Positions 32,067 to 43,009 of a stretch of 64,000 bases of DNA are shown one piece after another. The position numbers and the translations under genes are program-made. Positions within the stretch are counted from its first letter, which is position 1, and the number at the start of each line of letters is the position of its first letter. Location of the stretch: positions 1 through 64,000 of the forward strand of contig JALHQN010000007.1 in assembly GCA_022841915.1 (NCBI GenBank), read 5' to 3'. The notes beneath the pieces are model-generated. The model was not told the DNA's origin and did no database searches. It was given only the letters and a program-made list of their open reading frames with translations. This DNA is from Burkholderiales bacterium. GTDB taxonomy: Bacteria > Pseudomonadota > Gammaproteobacteria > Burkholderiales > WYBJ01.

Positions 32067-34783
32067 GCGCGCGCTGGGAAGGGCTGCCGAGCCTGCGCGA
32101 TCCCAGAGTCGCGATTGCTGCCATCCTCGTGGTTTACGTCACCCTCGGGATCGGCGTGCTCGGCTTCAACCGCACGCCGCTGCAGGTGCTGACCAGCGTG
32201 ACGATTGCAGTCGCGCTCGACATGCTCCTGCACGCGCTGCTGCGGCGGAGCGCGCCGCCGTTGTTTCCATTCTCCGCGCTCATTACCGGGTTGGGCCTGT
32301 CCATCCTGGTCAATTACGCGCACGGTCCTTGGCTCGCTGCAGTGCCGGTGATCTTCGCGATCGGCTCGAAGTATCTGTTCACCTTCGGCGGTCGCCATGT
32401 CTACAACCCGGCGTTGTTCGGCGTTGTGGCGAGTCTGCTGCTCGGCGGCGGTTATCTGAGCGAGTCGCCCGCCTACCAGTGGGGCGGGAGTGCGGCCGCG
32501 CTCGCGTTCGTCGTGACGCTGGGCTTGGTGCTTTTCGTGCTGCCGGTGCGCCGCACCGCATTGATCGTCTCGTTTCTGGGCTTCTACTTGGTCGCGCTCG
32601 CGCTGCGCGCCTGGCTGATGCGCCATCACATGCCGATCGAAACCTGGTTCATGGGGGCGCTCACCTCGCCGGCATTCTTTCTCTTCACCTTCTTCATGCT
32701 GACCGATCCGCGTACCTCGCCCGACGGGCGGCGCGCGCAGGTGACGATGGCGGCGTGCATCGTGGCGATCGATTTCCTATTGCACATGAAGCTCGCGCTC
32801 TCGACGCTCTTCTTCGCGGCGTTCATTGTTGCCACGCTGCGCCTGTCTTTCCTGCATGTGCGCGCGTTGTCTCAGGCCTGGCGGCGAGGCTGGGTCGAAG
32901 CGCGAGAACGCATCGCCGATGCCGGTCGCCGCATCCTGGTGGTCGCGCTGGGAAGCGTTGCGGTCTTGGGCGGACTGCCGCGACTGATGGCCGCCCAGGA
33001 GCAGGTCGCCGTGGACTTCACTCTGTCCGAGATGGACCCGCGGCACACCGGCATCAGCGCGCGGCCGGGCAAAGTGCTCGAGCTGGTCGATCCGCGCATC
33101 GCGAACGTCGGCAAATGGGTGCTCTCGGTCGGCGACGCGGTGGCGGTGGCGGACGTCGACAACGACGGCCTGCCGGATCTGTTCTTCACCTTTCCGATGA
33201 AGGTCGCGCAGGATCGGGCGGCGCTCTATCGCAATCTGGGCGACCTGCGCTTCGAGCGCGTGCCCTTGCCGGTGCTCGATGAGTCGATCCACGATCCTCG
33301 CCGGCACGGTTTGCCCTCGGGGGCGCTGTTCTTCGATTACGACAACGACGGCGACCAGGATCTGCTCGTGCTGACCGGGTATGGCAAGCCCCGACTGCTG
33401 CGCAATCTGTTGGTGGAGGAGGGACGGCTGCGTTTCGAGGATGTCGGGGCGCAGCACGATTTGCCGCAGCATGCAGTCAGCCTGGCCGCCAACGTGCTCG
33501 ATGTGGACCAGGACGGACGGCTCGATGTCGTGATCGGCAGCGCCATGAACCCATGGCTCGAACACTACGTGCCGCCACGGCCGCTGAATGTCTTTGCACT
33601 GCCAGCCGCCGAGCATCCCGGCGATCGGCGGATGTTCGACTTCATGCATCGCACCTGGAACGATGCGCGCAACGGCGGCGGCGTGAGGCTGCTCATGCAG
33701 CGGGACGGGCGCTTGACCGATGCGTCCTCGATGCTCGGCGAGTTGGCGTCGCGCTGGACGCTCGCGATCGGCGCGGGCGATCTCGACGGCGACGGCTGGA
33801 CGGATCTCTATCTCGCCAACGATTTCGGTCCGGACCAGTTGCTGATGAATCGCGGCGGGCGCGGGTTCCGGATCGTCCGTGGACGGGTCGCGGGGCAGAT
33901 CGGTCGCGACACCTACAAGGGCATGAACGCCTCCATCGGCGATCTCGACGGCAACGGTCATCCCGACATCTATGTCTCGAACGTGCACGAGCGCCTGCAG
34001 GCCGAGGGCAGCCTGCTCTGGATGAATGCAGGCGCGGGGGAGGCCGATCGCTGGACCGATCAGGCGATGCGGCGCAATGCGCTCAACGAGCGGCGGTTCG
34101 GCTGGGGCGCGGCCTTGGGCGATATCGACCGGGATGGGCGATTGGACATCCTGCAAGCGAACGGCATGGTCGACAATGGGCCCGACCCGATCTATCCGGG
34201 CTGTCCCGACTACTGGTACTGGAATGACAAGATCGCGCTGACGCATCCGGACGTGCATGGCTATGCCGATCGCTGGGCGGATTTGCGCGGGCGCTGCATC
34301 TTTCCTCACCAGGCCAATCGGGTCTATCTCAATCGCGGCCGCTACTTCGTCGACGTGGCGGCGAAGGTGGGCTGGCAGGCGCGCGGCACTGCTCGCGGCA
34401 TCGCGCTGGTCGATCTGGACAACGATGGCGATCTCGACGTGGTGGTGACGCGCCAGTTCTCGCCAGCTTCGGTCTATCGCAACGACGCGACCGACAAGGG
34501 CTGGATCGGGCTCCTCCTCGAGGGCGATGGCGTGAGCTGCAATCGCGATGCTGCCGGCACGCGAGTCGTGGTCGGGCAGTCGGGGGACGCTTCGGGCAGC
34601 AGGCAAGTGCGCGAACTGCACATGGTGAACGGCTTTTCCGCCCAGTCGGATCGCCGCATGTTGTTCGGCTTCGGGGCCGCTCGCGGCACTGTGGAGGCGA
34701 TTATCCACTGGTGCGGCCGGTCTCCCCCCGAGCGCCTATTGCTCGAGTCCGGCAGGTATCATCGCGTGCGCCAGCGCTCCTGA
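32057..34783 (+). CDS. RnfD/NqrB-like membrane domain fused to VCBS repeats and ASPIC/UnbV domain
   Basis: The 908-aa product has two parts. Residues about 16-310 form nine or ten membrane helices with the RnfD/NqrB look ([17 protein letters not shown] at 107-121, [13 protein letters not shown] at 212-224). The GALTSP at 200-205 lies near where RnfD/NqrB carry covalent FMN, but the SGAT consensus is not kept. Residues about 345-820 contain seven calcium-loop VCBS/FG-GAP motifs (such as [44 protein letters not shown]). The end, about 825-905, fits the ASPIC/UnbV domain ([30 protein letters not shown]). This equals UnbU and UnbV of enediyne clusters joined in one chain. The ATG at 32057 has GGAGG 5 nt upstream and overlaps the GNAT stop. 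Confidence 0.85.
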   Translation: MPVSARWEGLPSLRDPRVAIAAILVVYVTLGIGVLGFNRTPLQVLTSVTIAVALDMLLHALLRRSAPPLFPFSALITGLGLSILVNYAHGPWLAAVPVIFAIGSKYLFTFGGRHVYNPALFGVVASLLLGGGYLSESPAYQWGGSAAALAFVVTLGLVLFVLPVRRTALIVSFLGFYLVALALRAWLMRHHMPIETWFMGALTSPAFFLFTFFMLTDPRTSPDGRRAQVTMAACIVAIDFLLHMKLALSTLFFAAFIVATLRLSFLHVRALSQAWRRGWVEARERIADAGRRILVVALGSVAVLGGLPRLMAAQEQVAVDFTLSEMDPRHTGISARPGKVLELVDPRIANVGKWVLSVGDAVAVADVDNDGLPDLFFTFPMKVAQDRAALYRNLGDLRFERVPLPVLDESIHDPRRHGLPSGALFFDYDNDGDQDLLVLTGYGKPRLLRNLLVEEGRLRFEDVGAQHDLPQHAVSLAANVLDVDQDGRLDVVIGSAMNPWLEHYVPPRPLNVFALPAAEHPGDRRMFDFMHRTWNDARNGGGVRLLMQRDGRLTDASSMLGELASRWTLAIGAGDLDGDGWTDLYLANDFGPDQLLMNRGGRGFRIVRGRVAGQIGRDTYKGMNASIGDLDGNGHPDIYVSNVHERLQAEGSLLWMNAGAGEADRWTDQAMRRNALNERRFGWGAALGDIDRDGRLDILQANGMVDNGPDPIYPGCPDYWYWNDKIALTHPDVHGYADRWADLRGRCIFPHQANRVYLNRGRYFVDVAAKVGWQARGTARGIALVDLDNDGDLDVVVTRQFSPASVYRNDATDKGWIGLLLEGDGVSCNRDAAGTRVVVGQSGDASGSRQVRELHMVNGFSAQSDRRMLFGFGAARGTVEAIIHWCGRSPPERLLLESGRYHRVRQRS

Positions 34784-34983
34784 TCCGTGACTGCGTTCAT
34801 CGGGTCATGCGCTTCGGGCGCGAGCGTTTATACTTCGCGCGTCGTCGCACGAGAATCGAGTCATGTGTTCAACAATGCGTGCGAATCCGGGCGGGGGCGC
34901 GAAGCCGGATTCGAGTGTCTGGGAGGCTGGGGTGCATCGCTTGCCGGATTTTTTTGGGCTGTGGGCGATGGGGCAATGTGAGC

Positions 34984-35733
34984 ATGCGCATCCTGTTGAG
35001 TAACGACGACGGCTATTTCGCTCCTGGCCTGGCGGCCTTGGCGGGAGCCCTGGCGGGGATCGCACAGATCACGGTGGTTGCGCCGGAACGCGATCGCAGC
35101 GGCTCGAGCAACTCCTTGACGCTCGATCGGCCGCTCACAGTGCGCCAAGCGCCGAGCGGCTTTCGGTTCGTCAACGGCACGCCGACCGATTGCGTTCATC
35201 TGGCGGTGACGGGATTGCTCGACTTCATCCCCGACATGATCGTTTCCGGCATCAACGATGGCGCCAACATGGGTGACGACACCATCTACTCAGGCACCGT
35301 GGCGGCAGCGACCGAGGGTTTCTTGCTCGGAATCCCGTCGATCGCGATTTCGCTGGCAGGCAGTCGGGCGGTTCATTTCGAGACGGCTGCCAAGGTGGCC
35401 TGCGGTCTGGTCGAGCGGTTTCGCAACGGTTCACCCGCGGCCAGCGTGCTCCTGAACGTCAATGTGCCGGACGTCCCGTTCGAGCAACTCGGAGCGATGG
35501 AAGTCACGCGGCTAGGCAAACGGCACAAGGCAGAGCCTGTGGTGAGGGGAACGAACCCGCGGGGCGAGACGGTCTACTGGGTCGGGGCGGCGGGGGCGGC
35601 GCAGGATGCGGGCGAGGGCACGGATTTTCATGCCGTTGCCAACCAGCGAGTCTCCGTCACGCCCCTGCAGATGGATCTCACCCGCTTCGCGCAGTTGGGC
35701 GCCGTGCGCGACTGGCTCGAGAAAGCGCCATGA
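34984..35733 (+). CDS. surE: 5'/3'-nucleotidase SurE
   Basis: The 249-aa protein is the stationary-phase survival nucleotidase SurE, a metal-dependent phosphatase of nucleoside monophosphates. The metal site appears as N7-D8-D9 in [15 protein letters not shown], followed by [25 protein letters not shown] and [19 protein letters not shown]. Length is usual. The ATG at 34984 starts the canonical N-terminus; a GTG 6 nt upstream is an alternative. A TATACT at 34829-34834 may be a -10 element with a weak -35. It overlaps pcm by 4 nt. Confidence 0.95.
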   Translation: MRILLSNDDGYFAPGLAALAGALAGIAQITVVAPERDRSGSSNSLTLDRPLTVRQAPSGFRFVNGTPTDCVHLAVTGLLDFIPDMIVSGINDGANMGDDTIYSGTVAAATEGFLLGIPSIAISLAGSRAVHFETAAKVACGLVERFRNGSPAASVLLNVNVPDVPFEQLGAMEVTRLGKRHKAEPVVRGTNPRGETVYWVGAAGAAQDAGEGTDFHAVANQRVSVTPLQMDLTRFAQLGAVRDWLEKAP

Positions 35734-36392
35734 CCGAGCGGGTGCGCGGCATCGGCATGACCTCCGAGCGTACGCGCATGCGCATGGTCGAGCGCCTGCG
35801 CGCAGCCGGTGTGCGCGACGAGAAAGTGCTGGCCGCCATGGCGCAGATACCGCGGCACATCTTCATCGACGAGGCGCTGTCCAGCCGCGCCTACGACGAC
35901 CTGTCCTTGCCGTTGGGACACGGTCAGACCATCTCCCACCCGCTCACGGTGGCCCGAATGTGCGAGATCGCCCGCGGTGGGCGAGAACTCGGGCGCGTGC
36001 TCGAGATCGGCACCGGCTGCGGCTATCAGGCGGCGGTGCTTTCCTGCATCGCACGCGAGGTGTTCTCGGTCGAGAGGATCGCTGCGCTGCTGGAGCAGGC
36101 GCGCGTGCGCATCTTGCGCGAGCTTCGCTTGCGCAACGTGCGCATGAAGCACGTCGATGGCCGGGAGGGCCTGCCCGAGGCAGCGCCCTACGACGCGATC
36201 GTGATGGCTGCGGCGGCGCCGGAAGCGCCCCCCGCCCTGATCGAGCAGTTGGCGCCGGGTGGTAGAATGATCCTGCCGCTGGGCAATGCCAAGCAGCGTC
36301 TGTGTCTCATCGAACGACTGCCCTCCGGCATCGTCGAGAGCATGTTGGAAGAAGTTCATTTCGTCCCATTACGCGCTGGTGTGCTTCGATGA
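35730..36392 (+). CDS. pcm: Protein-L-isoaspartate O-methyltransferase
   Basis: The 220-aa protein uses SAM to methylate L-isoaspartyl residues and start repair of aged proteins. The family signatures are present: [29 protein letters not shown], the SAM loop [16 protein letters not shown] and [11 protein letters not shown]. It overlaps surE by 4 nt and nlpD by 4 nt (ATGA junctions), the standard Proteobacterial surE-pcm-nlpD order. Confidence 0.95.
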   Translation: MTERVRGIGMTSERTRMRMVERLRAAGVRDEKVLAAMAQIPRHIFIDEALSSRAYDDLSLPLGHGQTISHPLTVARMCEIARGGRELGRVLEIGTGCGYQAAVLSCIAREVFSVERIAALLEQARVRILRELRLRNVRMKHVDGREGLPEAAPYDAIVMAAAAPEAPPALIEQLAPGGRMILPLGNAKQRLCLIERLPSGIVESMLEEVHFVPLRAGVLR

Positions 36393-37390
36393 TGCTTGCT
36401 GATCGCGGCTGGCTGCCTGCTTGTGCCCTCATGTTGTTGCTGGGCGGTTGCATGGTGGCCAAGCAACCCGCTCCGGTGGTGCAGCGCACGCCCGAAGCCG
36501 CTCGTCCATCGGCGGCGAAGGCCAAGCCGAGTTTGCCGGCATCCCGGGCAACGGGCGACACGCGCCCCGATACGTACACGGTCAAGCGTGGAGACACGCT
36601 CTACGGCATCGCGCTCGATCACGGCCACGACTATCGTGATATCGCGCGTTGGAACAATCTGGCGAACCCGAATGCAATCGAGGTCGGTCAGGTCTTGCGT
36701 GTGCGCGAGCCGCGGCCCGAGGTCGCCGCGGCCCAGCCCGATTCGGGAGAGCCAGGTAGTGTAGTCACGATACCTTTCGAAGCCGCCCCGCCCGTACAAG
36801 GCAGGGAGGTCGGGGCGTCCGCGCAGTCGCCGGGCGTTGCCAGCCCGAATGCGGGCGTCATCAGCACGCCCCAAGCGATCAAGTTGCCGTATTCGGATTC
36901 GGCTCTGGCCAAGCTGCGCTCGGCGCCTGCCGATTCTGCGGCGACGGCGGCTGTCCCGCCGGCCAAGCCCGAGGTAGCCTCGCCCAAGCCCGAGACCGCG
37001 CCTGCATCCGAGGAGGCCGATGGCGTCGCATGGGCCTGGCCGACCAAGGGCAAGGTGGTTGCCAACTTCAACGAGAACGGCGGTCCGAAGGGCCTGCAGA
37101 TCTCGGGCGAGATGGGGCAGGCGATCCTAGCCAGCGCCGGCGGTCGGGTGGTCTACACCGGCAGCGGATTGCGCGGTTACGGCAACCTGGTGATCATCAA
37201 GCACAACAACACGTACCTGTCGGCTTATGCCCATAATCGCAGCGTGCTGGTGAAGCAGGGCGACACCGTCGCCAGGGGGCAGAAGATTGCCGAGATGGGC
37301 AGTTCGGACGCGAGCCGCGTCATGCTGCATTTCGAGATCCGGCGCCTGGGCAAGCCAGTCGATCCGACGAAGTTCCTGCCGCCGGCATAG
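36389..37390 (+). CDS. nlpD: NlpD-like LysM/LytM lipoprotein (amidase activator type)
   Basis: The 333-aa outer-membrane lipoprotein has a lipobox LGGC (cysteine at residue 21), a LysM domain ([25 protein letters not shown]), a long Pro/Ala/Ser linker, and a C-terminal LytM/M23 domain. In the LytM domain the metal ligands are degenerate ([36 protein letters not shown]), as in E. coli NlpD, which activates the amidase AmiC instead of cutting peptidoglycan itself. The gene overlaps pcm. In many relatives rpoS follows directly; here the next gene is on the opposite strand. Confidence 0.9.
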   Translation: MMLADRGWLPACALMLLLGGCMVAKQPAPVVQRTPEAARPSAAKAKPSLPASRATGDTRPDTYTVKRGDTLYGIALDHGHDYRDIARWNNLANPNAIEVGQVLRVREPRPEVAAAQPDSGEPGSVVTIPFEAAPPVQGREVGASAQSPGVASPNAGVISTPQAIKLPYSDSALAKLRSAPADSAATAAVPPAKPEVASPKPETAPASEEADGVAWAWPTKGKVVANFNENGGPKGLQISGEMGQAILASAGGRVVYTGSGLRGYGNLVIIKHNNTYLSAYAHNRSVLVKQGDTVARGQKIAEMGSSDASRVMLHFEIRRLGKPVDPTKFLPPA

Positions 37391-37418
37391 CGGTTGCGGC
37401 TTTGCAAGCGCGCGTCAG

Positions 37419-39374
37419 CTACACCTTCAAATCGCTCACGCGCTGCTTCAACTCTTTCACTGCGTCGCGGCCCTCGAGCTTGCCGTAGCGCAGCTTGATG
37501 TAAAGATCGGTAATCGCGTCGATCGCGGCGGCTTGGTTCGGATAACGCGCTCTGGCGCGTGCCGCGAATGTCAGCGGCCCTTCGGAGGGTTCGCGTCGCG
37601 TGCCTCGACGAGCGAGCTTGCGGCAGAACTTCCTGTACAGCACGGCTGCCGGATCCCGCGCGCGTTGGCTCAGGTGACGCAACATCGCAAAGGCGAAGAC
37701 GAGCGTGATGAGCGTGGTCGTCAAAACCAGAATGACGGTCAGCGTCTGCCAGGTGGCGCGGTCCAGACCGACGCGCGACAATAGCCAGTACTGTCGTTCG
37801 GGGTTGTAGCCCAACACCCACTGGTTCCAGCTGTTGGCGAGCGAGTCCCAGGTGAAGCGCACCTGTCGCAGCCATTCCATGTCGCCTCTCGCCAGTAGCG
37901 GCAGTGAGCTGCTGGCAGGCACCGCGGCGGCCAGCCCCGATTCCACCCGGAGCGGGGAGACGGCGGCGGTAGGATCCACGCGCACCCAGCCCGCCTCCTC
38001 GAACCAGACTTCCGCCCAGGCGTGCGCTTCCGACTGGCGCACGATCATGTAATTGCCCACTGGATTGAGTTCGCCGCCCTGATAGCCCGTCACCACTCGC
38101 GCAGGGACGCCCGCCGCGCGCATCAGGAAGACGAAGGCAGACGCATAGTGCTCGCAGAATCCGCTGCGGGTGTTGAAGAGGAAGTCATCGACCGGATGTT
38201 CGCCGAGCAGCGGCGGGGTCAGGGTGTAGAAGAACTTCTGCGTGCGGAACATCCCGAGCACTTGTTCCATCATGTCTCGATCGTCGCGCGCGGCGCGACG
38301 CATGTTCTCCGCCAGCGCGCGAGCACGCCAGTTGTAGCCATCGGGCAGTTGCAGGGCGCGCCGCCGCTCGAACCCCGTCAAGCCCTCGTAGCCGAGACGA
38401 TAGCTCGTATGGGAGGTCATTTCGTAGCGAGTGCGCTGTCGTATCGGGGTGTTCGACAGCATCTGGAAATCCGCAGTGAAGCGGCTGTTGGGTACCAGCT
38501 TCGCCGGCAGGTCGAGGGCGAACAGCCAACGCTTGTCGTGAGGTTCGAGCGTCACCGTGTAGCTCACCGACGCGCCGCCCGGCGAATAGCTGGGCGGGTT
38601 GCCCTCGAACGTGATGCCCATGTGCCAGGACATGCCGTCGAAGTACCACAGCACCGGCCCGCGCCAGTACAACTGCGTGGGCTTGGGCATGTCGCCCTGG
38701 AACTGGACCCGAAAAGCGACGGCATCCGATAGGCTCAGCTGGCTCAAGGTGCCCGGACTCATGGAGTCGGTCAATCCCGTGACGCCAGAGAACGCGTCGC
38801 GCGGCAAGCCCCAAAGCGGCCCTTGAACCCGCGGGAATAGCAGGAAGAGGATCAGCATCAGCGGCGCCGCCTGCGCGAGCATCTTGCCGGAGAGGCGCAG
38901 CTTCTCCTGGTAGCGCATGGCGCTGTTGTGCGACTGCAGGCCGATCATGGTCGCCGTCACGACCCAGACGCCGACCAGCATCAGCAGCGCGGTCGGAATG
39001 GTCTGGGAGTAGAGGAATTCGGTCAGCACGACGAAATAGGACAGGAAGATGACGATCATCGCATCGCGCAGATTCTTCATCTCCAGCAGCTTGAGCGTGA
39101 GCATGACCACGAGCAGGGCGACGCCCGAGTCGCGCCCGAACAACGTGCCGAAGCTCAGGTAAACGCCGCCCGAGGCCGCGGCCACGAGCACCAGCAGCAG
39201 CCACTTGCGAGGCAACGCCCTCGCCGTCCAGGCGATGTAGAGCCGCCATCCGATCACCAGCACGGCCAACCCGGAGATCCAGAGCGGCAGGCGTTCGGCG
39301 TGCGGTAGCGTGACGAGCGCCATGGATAGCGTCATCCAGGCGATGTCGCGACGGTCCAGTGCGCCGTTGTTCAT
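37419..39374 (-). CDS. TgpA-like membrane transglutaminase (DUF3488/transglutaminase-like)
   Basis: The 651-aa protein has a membrane N-terminus with about six helices (residues roughly 12-195, DUF3488 region). An exposed transglutaminase domain follows with the Cys-His-Asp triad in SGFCEHYASAF (C about 407), QSEAHAWAEVWF and VRVDPTAAV. A further helix near residue 560 and a cytoplasmic DUF4129-like tail complete it. Family members such as Pseudomonas TgpA are essential or envelope-related. The ATG at 39374 is used; a GTG 6 nt upstream overlaps the DUF58 stop (GTGA) and is an equal candidate. Third gene of a MoxR-DUF58-TgpA operon. Confidence 0.88.
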   Translation of the reverse strand: MNNGALDRRDIAWMTLSMALVTLPHAERLPLWISGLAVLVIGWRLYIAWTARALPRKWLLLVLVAAASGGVYLSFGTLFGRDSGVALLVVMLTLKLLEMKNLRDAMIVIFLSYFVVLTEFLYSQTIPTALLMLVGVWVVTATMIGLQSHNSAMRYQEKLRLSGKMLAQAAPLMLILFLLFPRVQGPLWGLPRDAFSGVTGLTDSMSPGTLSQLSLSDAVAFRVQFQGDMPKPTQLYWRGPVLWYFDGMSWHMGITFEGNPPSYSPGGASVSYTVTLEPHDKRWLFALDLPAKLVPNSRFTADFQMLSNTPIRQRTRYEMTSHTSYRLGYEGLTGFERRRALQLPDGYNWRARALAENMRRAARDDRDMMEQVLGMFRTQKFFYTLTPPLLGEHPVDDFLFNTRSGFCEHYASAFVFLMRAAGVPARVVTGYQGGELNPVGNYMIVRQSEAHAWAEVWFEEAGWVRVDPTAAVSPLRVESGLAAAVPASSSLPLLARGDMEWLRQVRFTWDSLANSWNQWVLGYNPERQYWLLSRVGLDRATWQTLTVILVLTTTLITLVFAFAMLRHLSQRARDPAAVLYRKFCRKLARRGTRREPSEGPLTFAARARARYPNQAAAIDAITDLYIKLRYGKLEGRDAVKELKQRVSDLKV

Positions 39375-39376
39375 GC

Positions 39377-40330
39377 TCACGCTCCGTGCAGGGCCAGCGC
39401 CCGTAGGCAATGTGCGCGATGCCCTGGCCCCGTATCGGGATCGATCGTTTCGTTCGGCAGCCGCAGGCCGTAAGCGGCTTCCTGCTCATCGGCCTCCAGG
39501 ACCCAGCGGGTCAAGCGGGACAAGCGCTGTTCGACATCGAGTGAGGCTGGCAGCGTGTGCCAGTCGAGCCACAGGTGGTTGTCAGCGCGGCCGGTGAACA
39601 CCTTGCTCAACAAGCCGCTGCCGCGCGCATCGGCTTTCCAGGCGATGCGCCGGGTGGAATCGCCCGCCTGATATGCACGCAGGCCGGAGAAATCCTCGTT
39701 GCCACTCGATGAGGCAGCCCCTTCGCCGCGCTCGCCCCCCGGCAGCGGCAGCGGTTGGGCCGGCGTTTCGGGTTGGGGATACACAGTGCAGGTCGCATCC
39801 AGTTCCACGTAGGACCATGCGCGAAAAAGACCGAGGGGAAAGCGTGTCTGCAGCGTCACCCGGCCCAAGAGCAAACGGCCGCGGCGCAGCGCAGGCATCC
39901 TCAGGGCGACGCTGGACTCGTCGTTCATCGGGACGCCGAACGTGACTGTGTCGCCCAGCTTGGGAATGGCTTCGATGCCCACGCGGTCGACGCGGGTCGG
40001 GTTCTCCACGCGCAGCCGGAACTGGGCGGTCTCGCCGGCGAAGACCGGCTGTGGGTGCAGTGCCGACACACGCAGACTGGCAAGGTTGCGGAAGGTGTAC
40101 AGGATTGCGTTCAGCCCCAGTCCGATCAGCAGGAAGGTCAGAACGAAGCCCAGGGACAGGGTGTAGTTGATCGAGCCGGCCAGCATCACCATCAGCACGA
40201 GGAAGTAGATCACCCCGTGCGAGGAGGGGAGGATGAATACCTTGCGGTGCCCCAATACGATGGGGCCGGGTTGCGGCCCTCGCAGTTGGAAAAGCCAACT
40301 GTCCAGACCGCGGCGCAGGGCGCTGGGCAT
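39377..40330 (-). CDS. DUF58 domain protein (MoxR-associated)
   Basis: This roughly 317-aa protein has two membrane helices near the N-terminus (GVIYFLVLMVMLAGSINYTL, then GFVLTFLLIGLGL). An Ig-like segment and the DUF58 signature follow: FSGLRAYQAGDSTRRIAWKA, then LWLDW, a degenerate von Willebrand-like core. DUF58 proteins work with MoxR ATPases and transglutaminases, probably in assembly or chaperoning at the envelope. The ATG at 40330 is used; a TTG at 40369, overlapping the MoxR stop, would add 13 residues and is possible. Confidence 0.85.
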   Translation of the reverse strand: MPSALRRGLDSWLFQLRGPQPGPIVLGHRKVFILPSSHGVIYFLVLMVMLAGSINYTLSLGFVLTFLLIGLGLNAILYTFRNLASLRVSALHPQPVFAGETAQFRLRVENPTRVDRVGIEAIPKLGDTVTFGVPMNDESSVALRMPALRRGRLLLGRVTLQTRFPLGLFRAWSYVELDATCTVYPQPETPAQPLPLPGGERGEGAASSSGNEDFSGLRAYQAGDSTRRIAWKADARGSGLLSKVFTGRADNHLWLDWHTLPASLDVEQRLSRLTRWVLEADEQEAAYGLRLPNETIDPDTGPGHRAHCLRALALHGA

Positions 40331-40365
40331 GGGTGCGGTGGGGCGGGCGGCCGGCCCGGCGCCGC

Positions 40366-41283
<918 letters not shown>

Positions 41284-41613
41284 TGCGTCGGAAACTCGGC
41301 AGTGGCGCAGTTGAGATGATGGCGCATCGGCGGTGACGCGGGCAGAAGAGGGTGCTTCATTGCTGCTCCGTAGCTGAACAGTCTGCATCGGTATGTCGAT
41401 CCTATACGAGGTCATGCGGATGATGAACGCTGCAAGTCCGCTGCGAACCCCTGAATAGCGAGGCGAGAAGCCTGTTTCTTCGCCTTAGCGGATGCCCATG
41501 CGATTCCCTCGTAGCAAGTTTGGTTCCGGCTCAGGAGCAATCGTTCGCGCAAGGCCGGCCAGCAAGTTCGGCATGCTACACTGGTCTCGCCGTTCGGTCG
41601 GGCTCGGTTCTGG

Positions 41614-41619
41614 AAGGAG
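41614..41619 (+). promoter_or_regulatory. Ribosome-binding site that selects a TTG start at 41625
   Basis: AAGGAG lies 5 nt before TTG 41625. An ATG at 41621 is closer to the motif but in the wrong frame, giving a peptide without family features. Confidence 0.6.
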
Positions 41620-41624
41620 TATGT

Positions 41625-42548
41625 TTGGATACAGGTTTCATCGCACACGACGACTGTCTGCTGCACGACATGGGCGCGCAGCACCCCGAGTGTCCGGCCC
41701 GCCTGAGTGCGATCGAAGACCAGTTGATCGCCTCGGGGCTGATCAATTATCTGCAGCGTATCGATGCGCCCAAGGCCGAGCGCAAAGCGCTCGAGCGCGT
41801 GCATGACGCCGGGCACATCGACCGCATCATAGCAAAGGCACCCGCGAACGGAATCGTTCATCTCGATCCGGATACCGCGATGAATCGCGGATCCCTCGAT
41901 GCCGCCCTGCGCGCAGCCGGGGCGGGGGTGGCCGCGGTCGATGCCATCATGCAGGGGCGTGTGCGGCGGGCATTCTGCAGCGTTCGCCCTCCGGGACATC
42001 ACGCCGAGCGCAATCGCGCCATGGGTTTTTGCCTGTTCAACAATATCGCGGTCGCCGCCGCGCACGCGCTGGAAGAACATCGATTGGATCGTGTCGCGAT
42101 CGTCGATTTCGACGTGCATCACGGCAACGGCACCGAGGATATCTTCCGCGATGATGAGCGGGTGGTGATGGTCTCCACTTTCCAGCATCCGTTCTACCCG
42201 TACAGCGGCACCGAAGGGCGCAGCGAGCGGATGGTGAACGTTCCCTTGGCCGCTTACAGTCGCGGAGCGCAGTTTCGCGAGGCCGTGCTGTCCGAATGGC
42301 TGCCGGCGCTGGAACGCTTCGGGCCGCAGATGCTGTTCGTCTCGGCGGGATTCGACGCGCATCGGGAGGACGACATGGCGTCGCTGGCGTTGGTCGAGGC
42401 CGACTACGCGTGGGTGACCGAGGTGTTGGTCGCCGTCGCGGACCGACATGCCCAAGGGCGCATCGTCTCCATGCTCGAGGGCGGCTATGCCCTCAGCGCG
42501 CTGGGGCGCAGCGCGGTCGCCCACATCAAGGTGCTGAGCGGCTTATGA
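41625..42548 (+). CDS. Histone-deacetylase-family zinc hydrolase (acetylpolyamine/acyl-amide type)
   Basis: The 307-aa protein is a bacterial class II histone-deacetylase-like hydrolase that removes acyl groups from amines using zinc. The active site is visible in RPPGHHAERNRAMGFCLFNN (general-base His pair) and VDFDVHHGNGTEDIF (zinc Asp and His), with SAGFDAHREDDM (second zinc Asp) and LEGGYAL near the C-terminus. Translation from TTG 41625 is supported by AAGGAG and yields DTGFIAHDDC, the usual family N-terminus. The natural substrate is unknown. The 3' end overlaps the convergent Mth938-like gene by 6 nt. Confidence 0.92.
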   Translation: MDTGFIAHDDCLLHDMGAQHPECPARLSAIEDQLIASGLINYLQRIDAPKAERKALERVHDAGHIDRIIAKAPANGIVHLDPDTAMNRGSLDAALRAAGAGVAAVDAIMQGRVRRAFCSVRPPGHHAERNRAMGFCLFNNIAVAAAHALEEHRLDRVAIVDFDVHHGNGTEDIFRDDERVVMVSTFQHPFYPYSGTEGRSERMVNVPLAAYSRGAQFREAVLSEWLPALERFGPQMLFVSAGFDAHREDDMASLALVEADYAWVTEVLVAVADRHAQGRIVSMLEGGYALSALGRSAVAHIKVLSGL

Positions 42549-42920
42549 TCCGCTGACGATGAGGGCGGCAAGGACTTGCCGGCCTTCTGCCAGAAGTACC
42601 CCGTAAGTGCGGCAAGCCGCTCCCGTGTCCATGATCTCGTAGCCGATCCGCGCATCGATGAGAGAGCGCAGCACCGCGGATGCCGGGAAGCGGAGGCGCG
42701 ATCCTGTCCCCAGCAGCACCACTTCGGGCTCGGCGGCGACCAGCTGGTCGACATGCGCGTGTGTGAGCGAAGACAGGTCGGTTACCGGCCAGTGGGGGTC
42801 GATCGAGTGCGCGGTGACGATGAGGCTGCGCTCATGGCGCGTCCCGTTCACGGCGACGAAGCCCTGGCCGTAACTGGTGATCTGGTTCAGTCCGTCCGCT
42901 CGGGACAAGTGCAGCTTCAT
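42543..42920 (-). CDS. Mth938-like domain protein (DUF498/Xcc1710-like)
   Basis: The 125-aa protein belongs to the Mth938/DUF498 fold family. It has [18 protein letters not shown] near the start, [14 protein letters not shown] in the middle and [20 protein letters not shown] at the end, all typical of the family. Biochemical function is not established; relatives lie near respiratory or secretion genes. The stop overlaps the deacetylase stop by 6 nt on the other strand. Confidence 0.88.
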   Translation of the reverse strand: MKLHLSRADGLNQITSYGQGFVAVNGTRHERSLIVTAHSIDPHWPVTDLSSLTHAHVDQLVAAEPEVVLLGTGSRLRFPASAVLRSLIDARIGYEIMDTGAACRTYGVLLAEGRQVLAALIVSGS

Positions 42921-42942
42921 CGGCGCAATCTCGCGTGATTCA

Positions 42943-42972
42943 TTGCCGGGGGGGATGGGGGACCGTTAGAAT
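42943..42972 (+). promoter_or_regulatory. Candidate sigma-70 promoter of alaC-hom-thrC
   Basis: TTGCCG (42943-42948) and TAGAAT (42967-42972) are separated by 18 nt, and the ATG of the aminotransferase gene lies 37 nt further on. The -10 matches the consensus at five of six positions. It is the only AT-rich patch in this spacer. Confidence 0.45.
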
Positions 42973-43009
42973 TATATCCTTTTGGCCTCGCGCCGCTCCC
43001 GGACATCGA

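Noticed and set aside
27043-34783. Enediyne biosynthetic cluster
   Set aside because: Although UnbU/UnbV-like domains are present, no enediyne PKS, thioesterase (TebC) or UnbL-like gene is found in the window, so calling an enediyne cluster is not justified.
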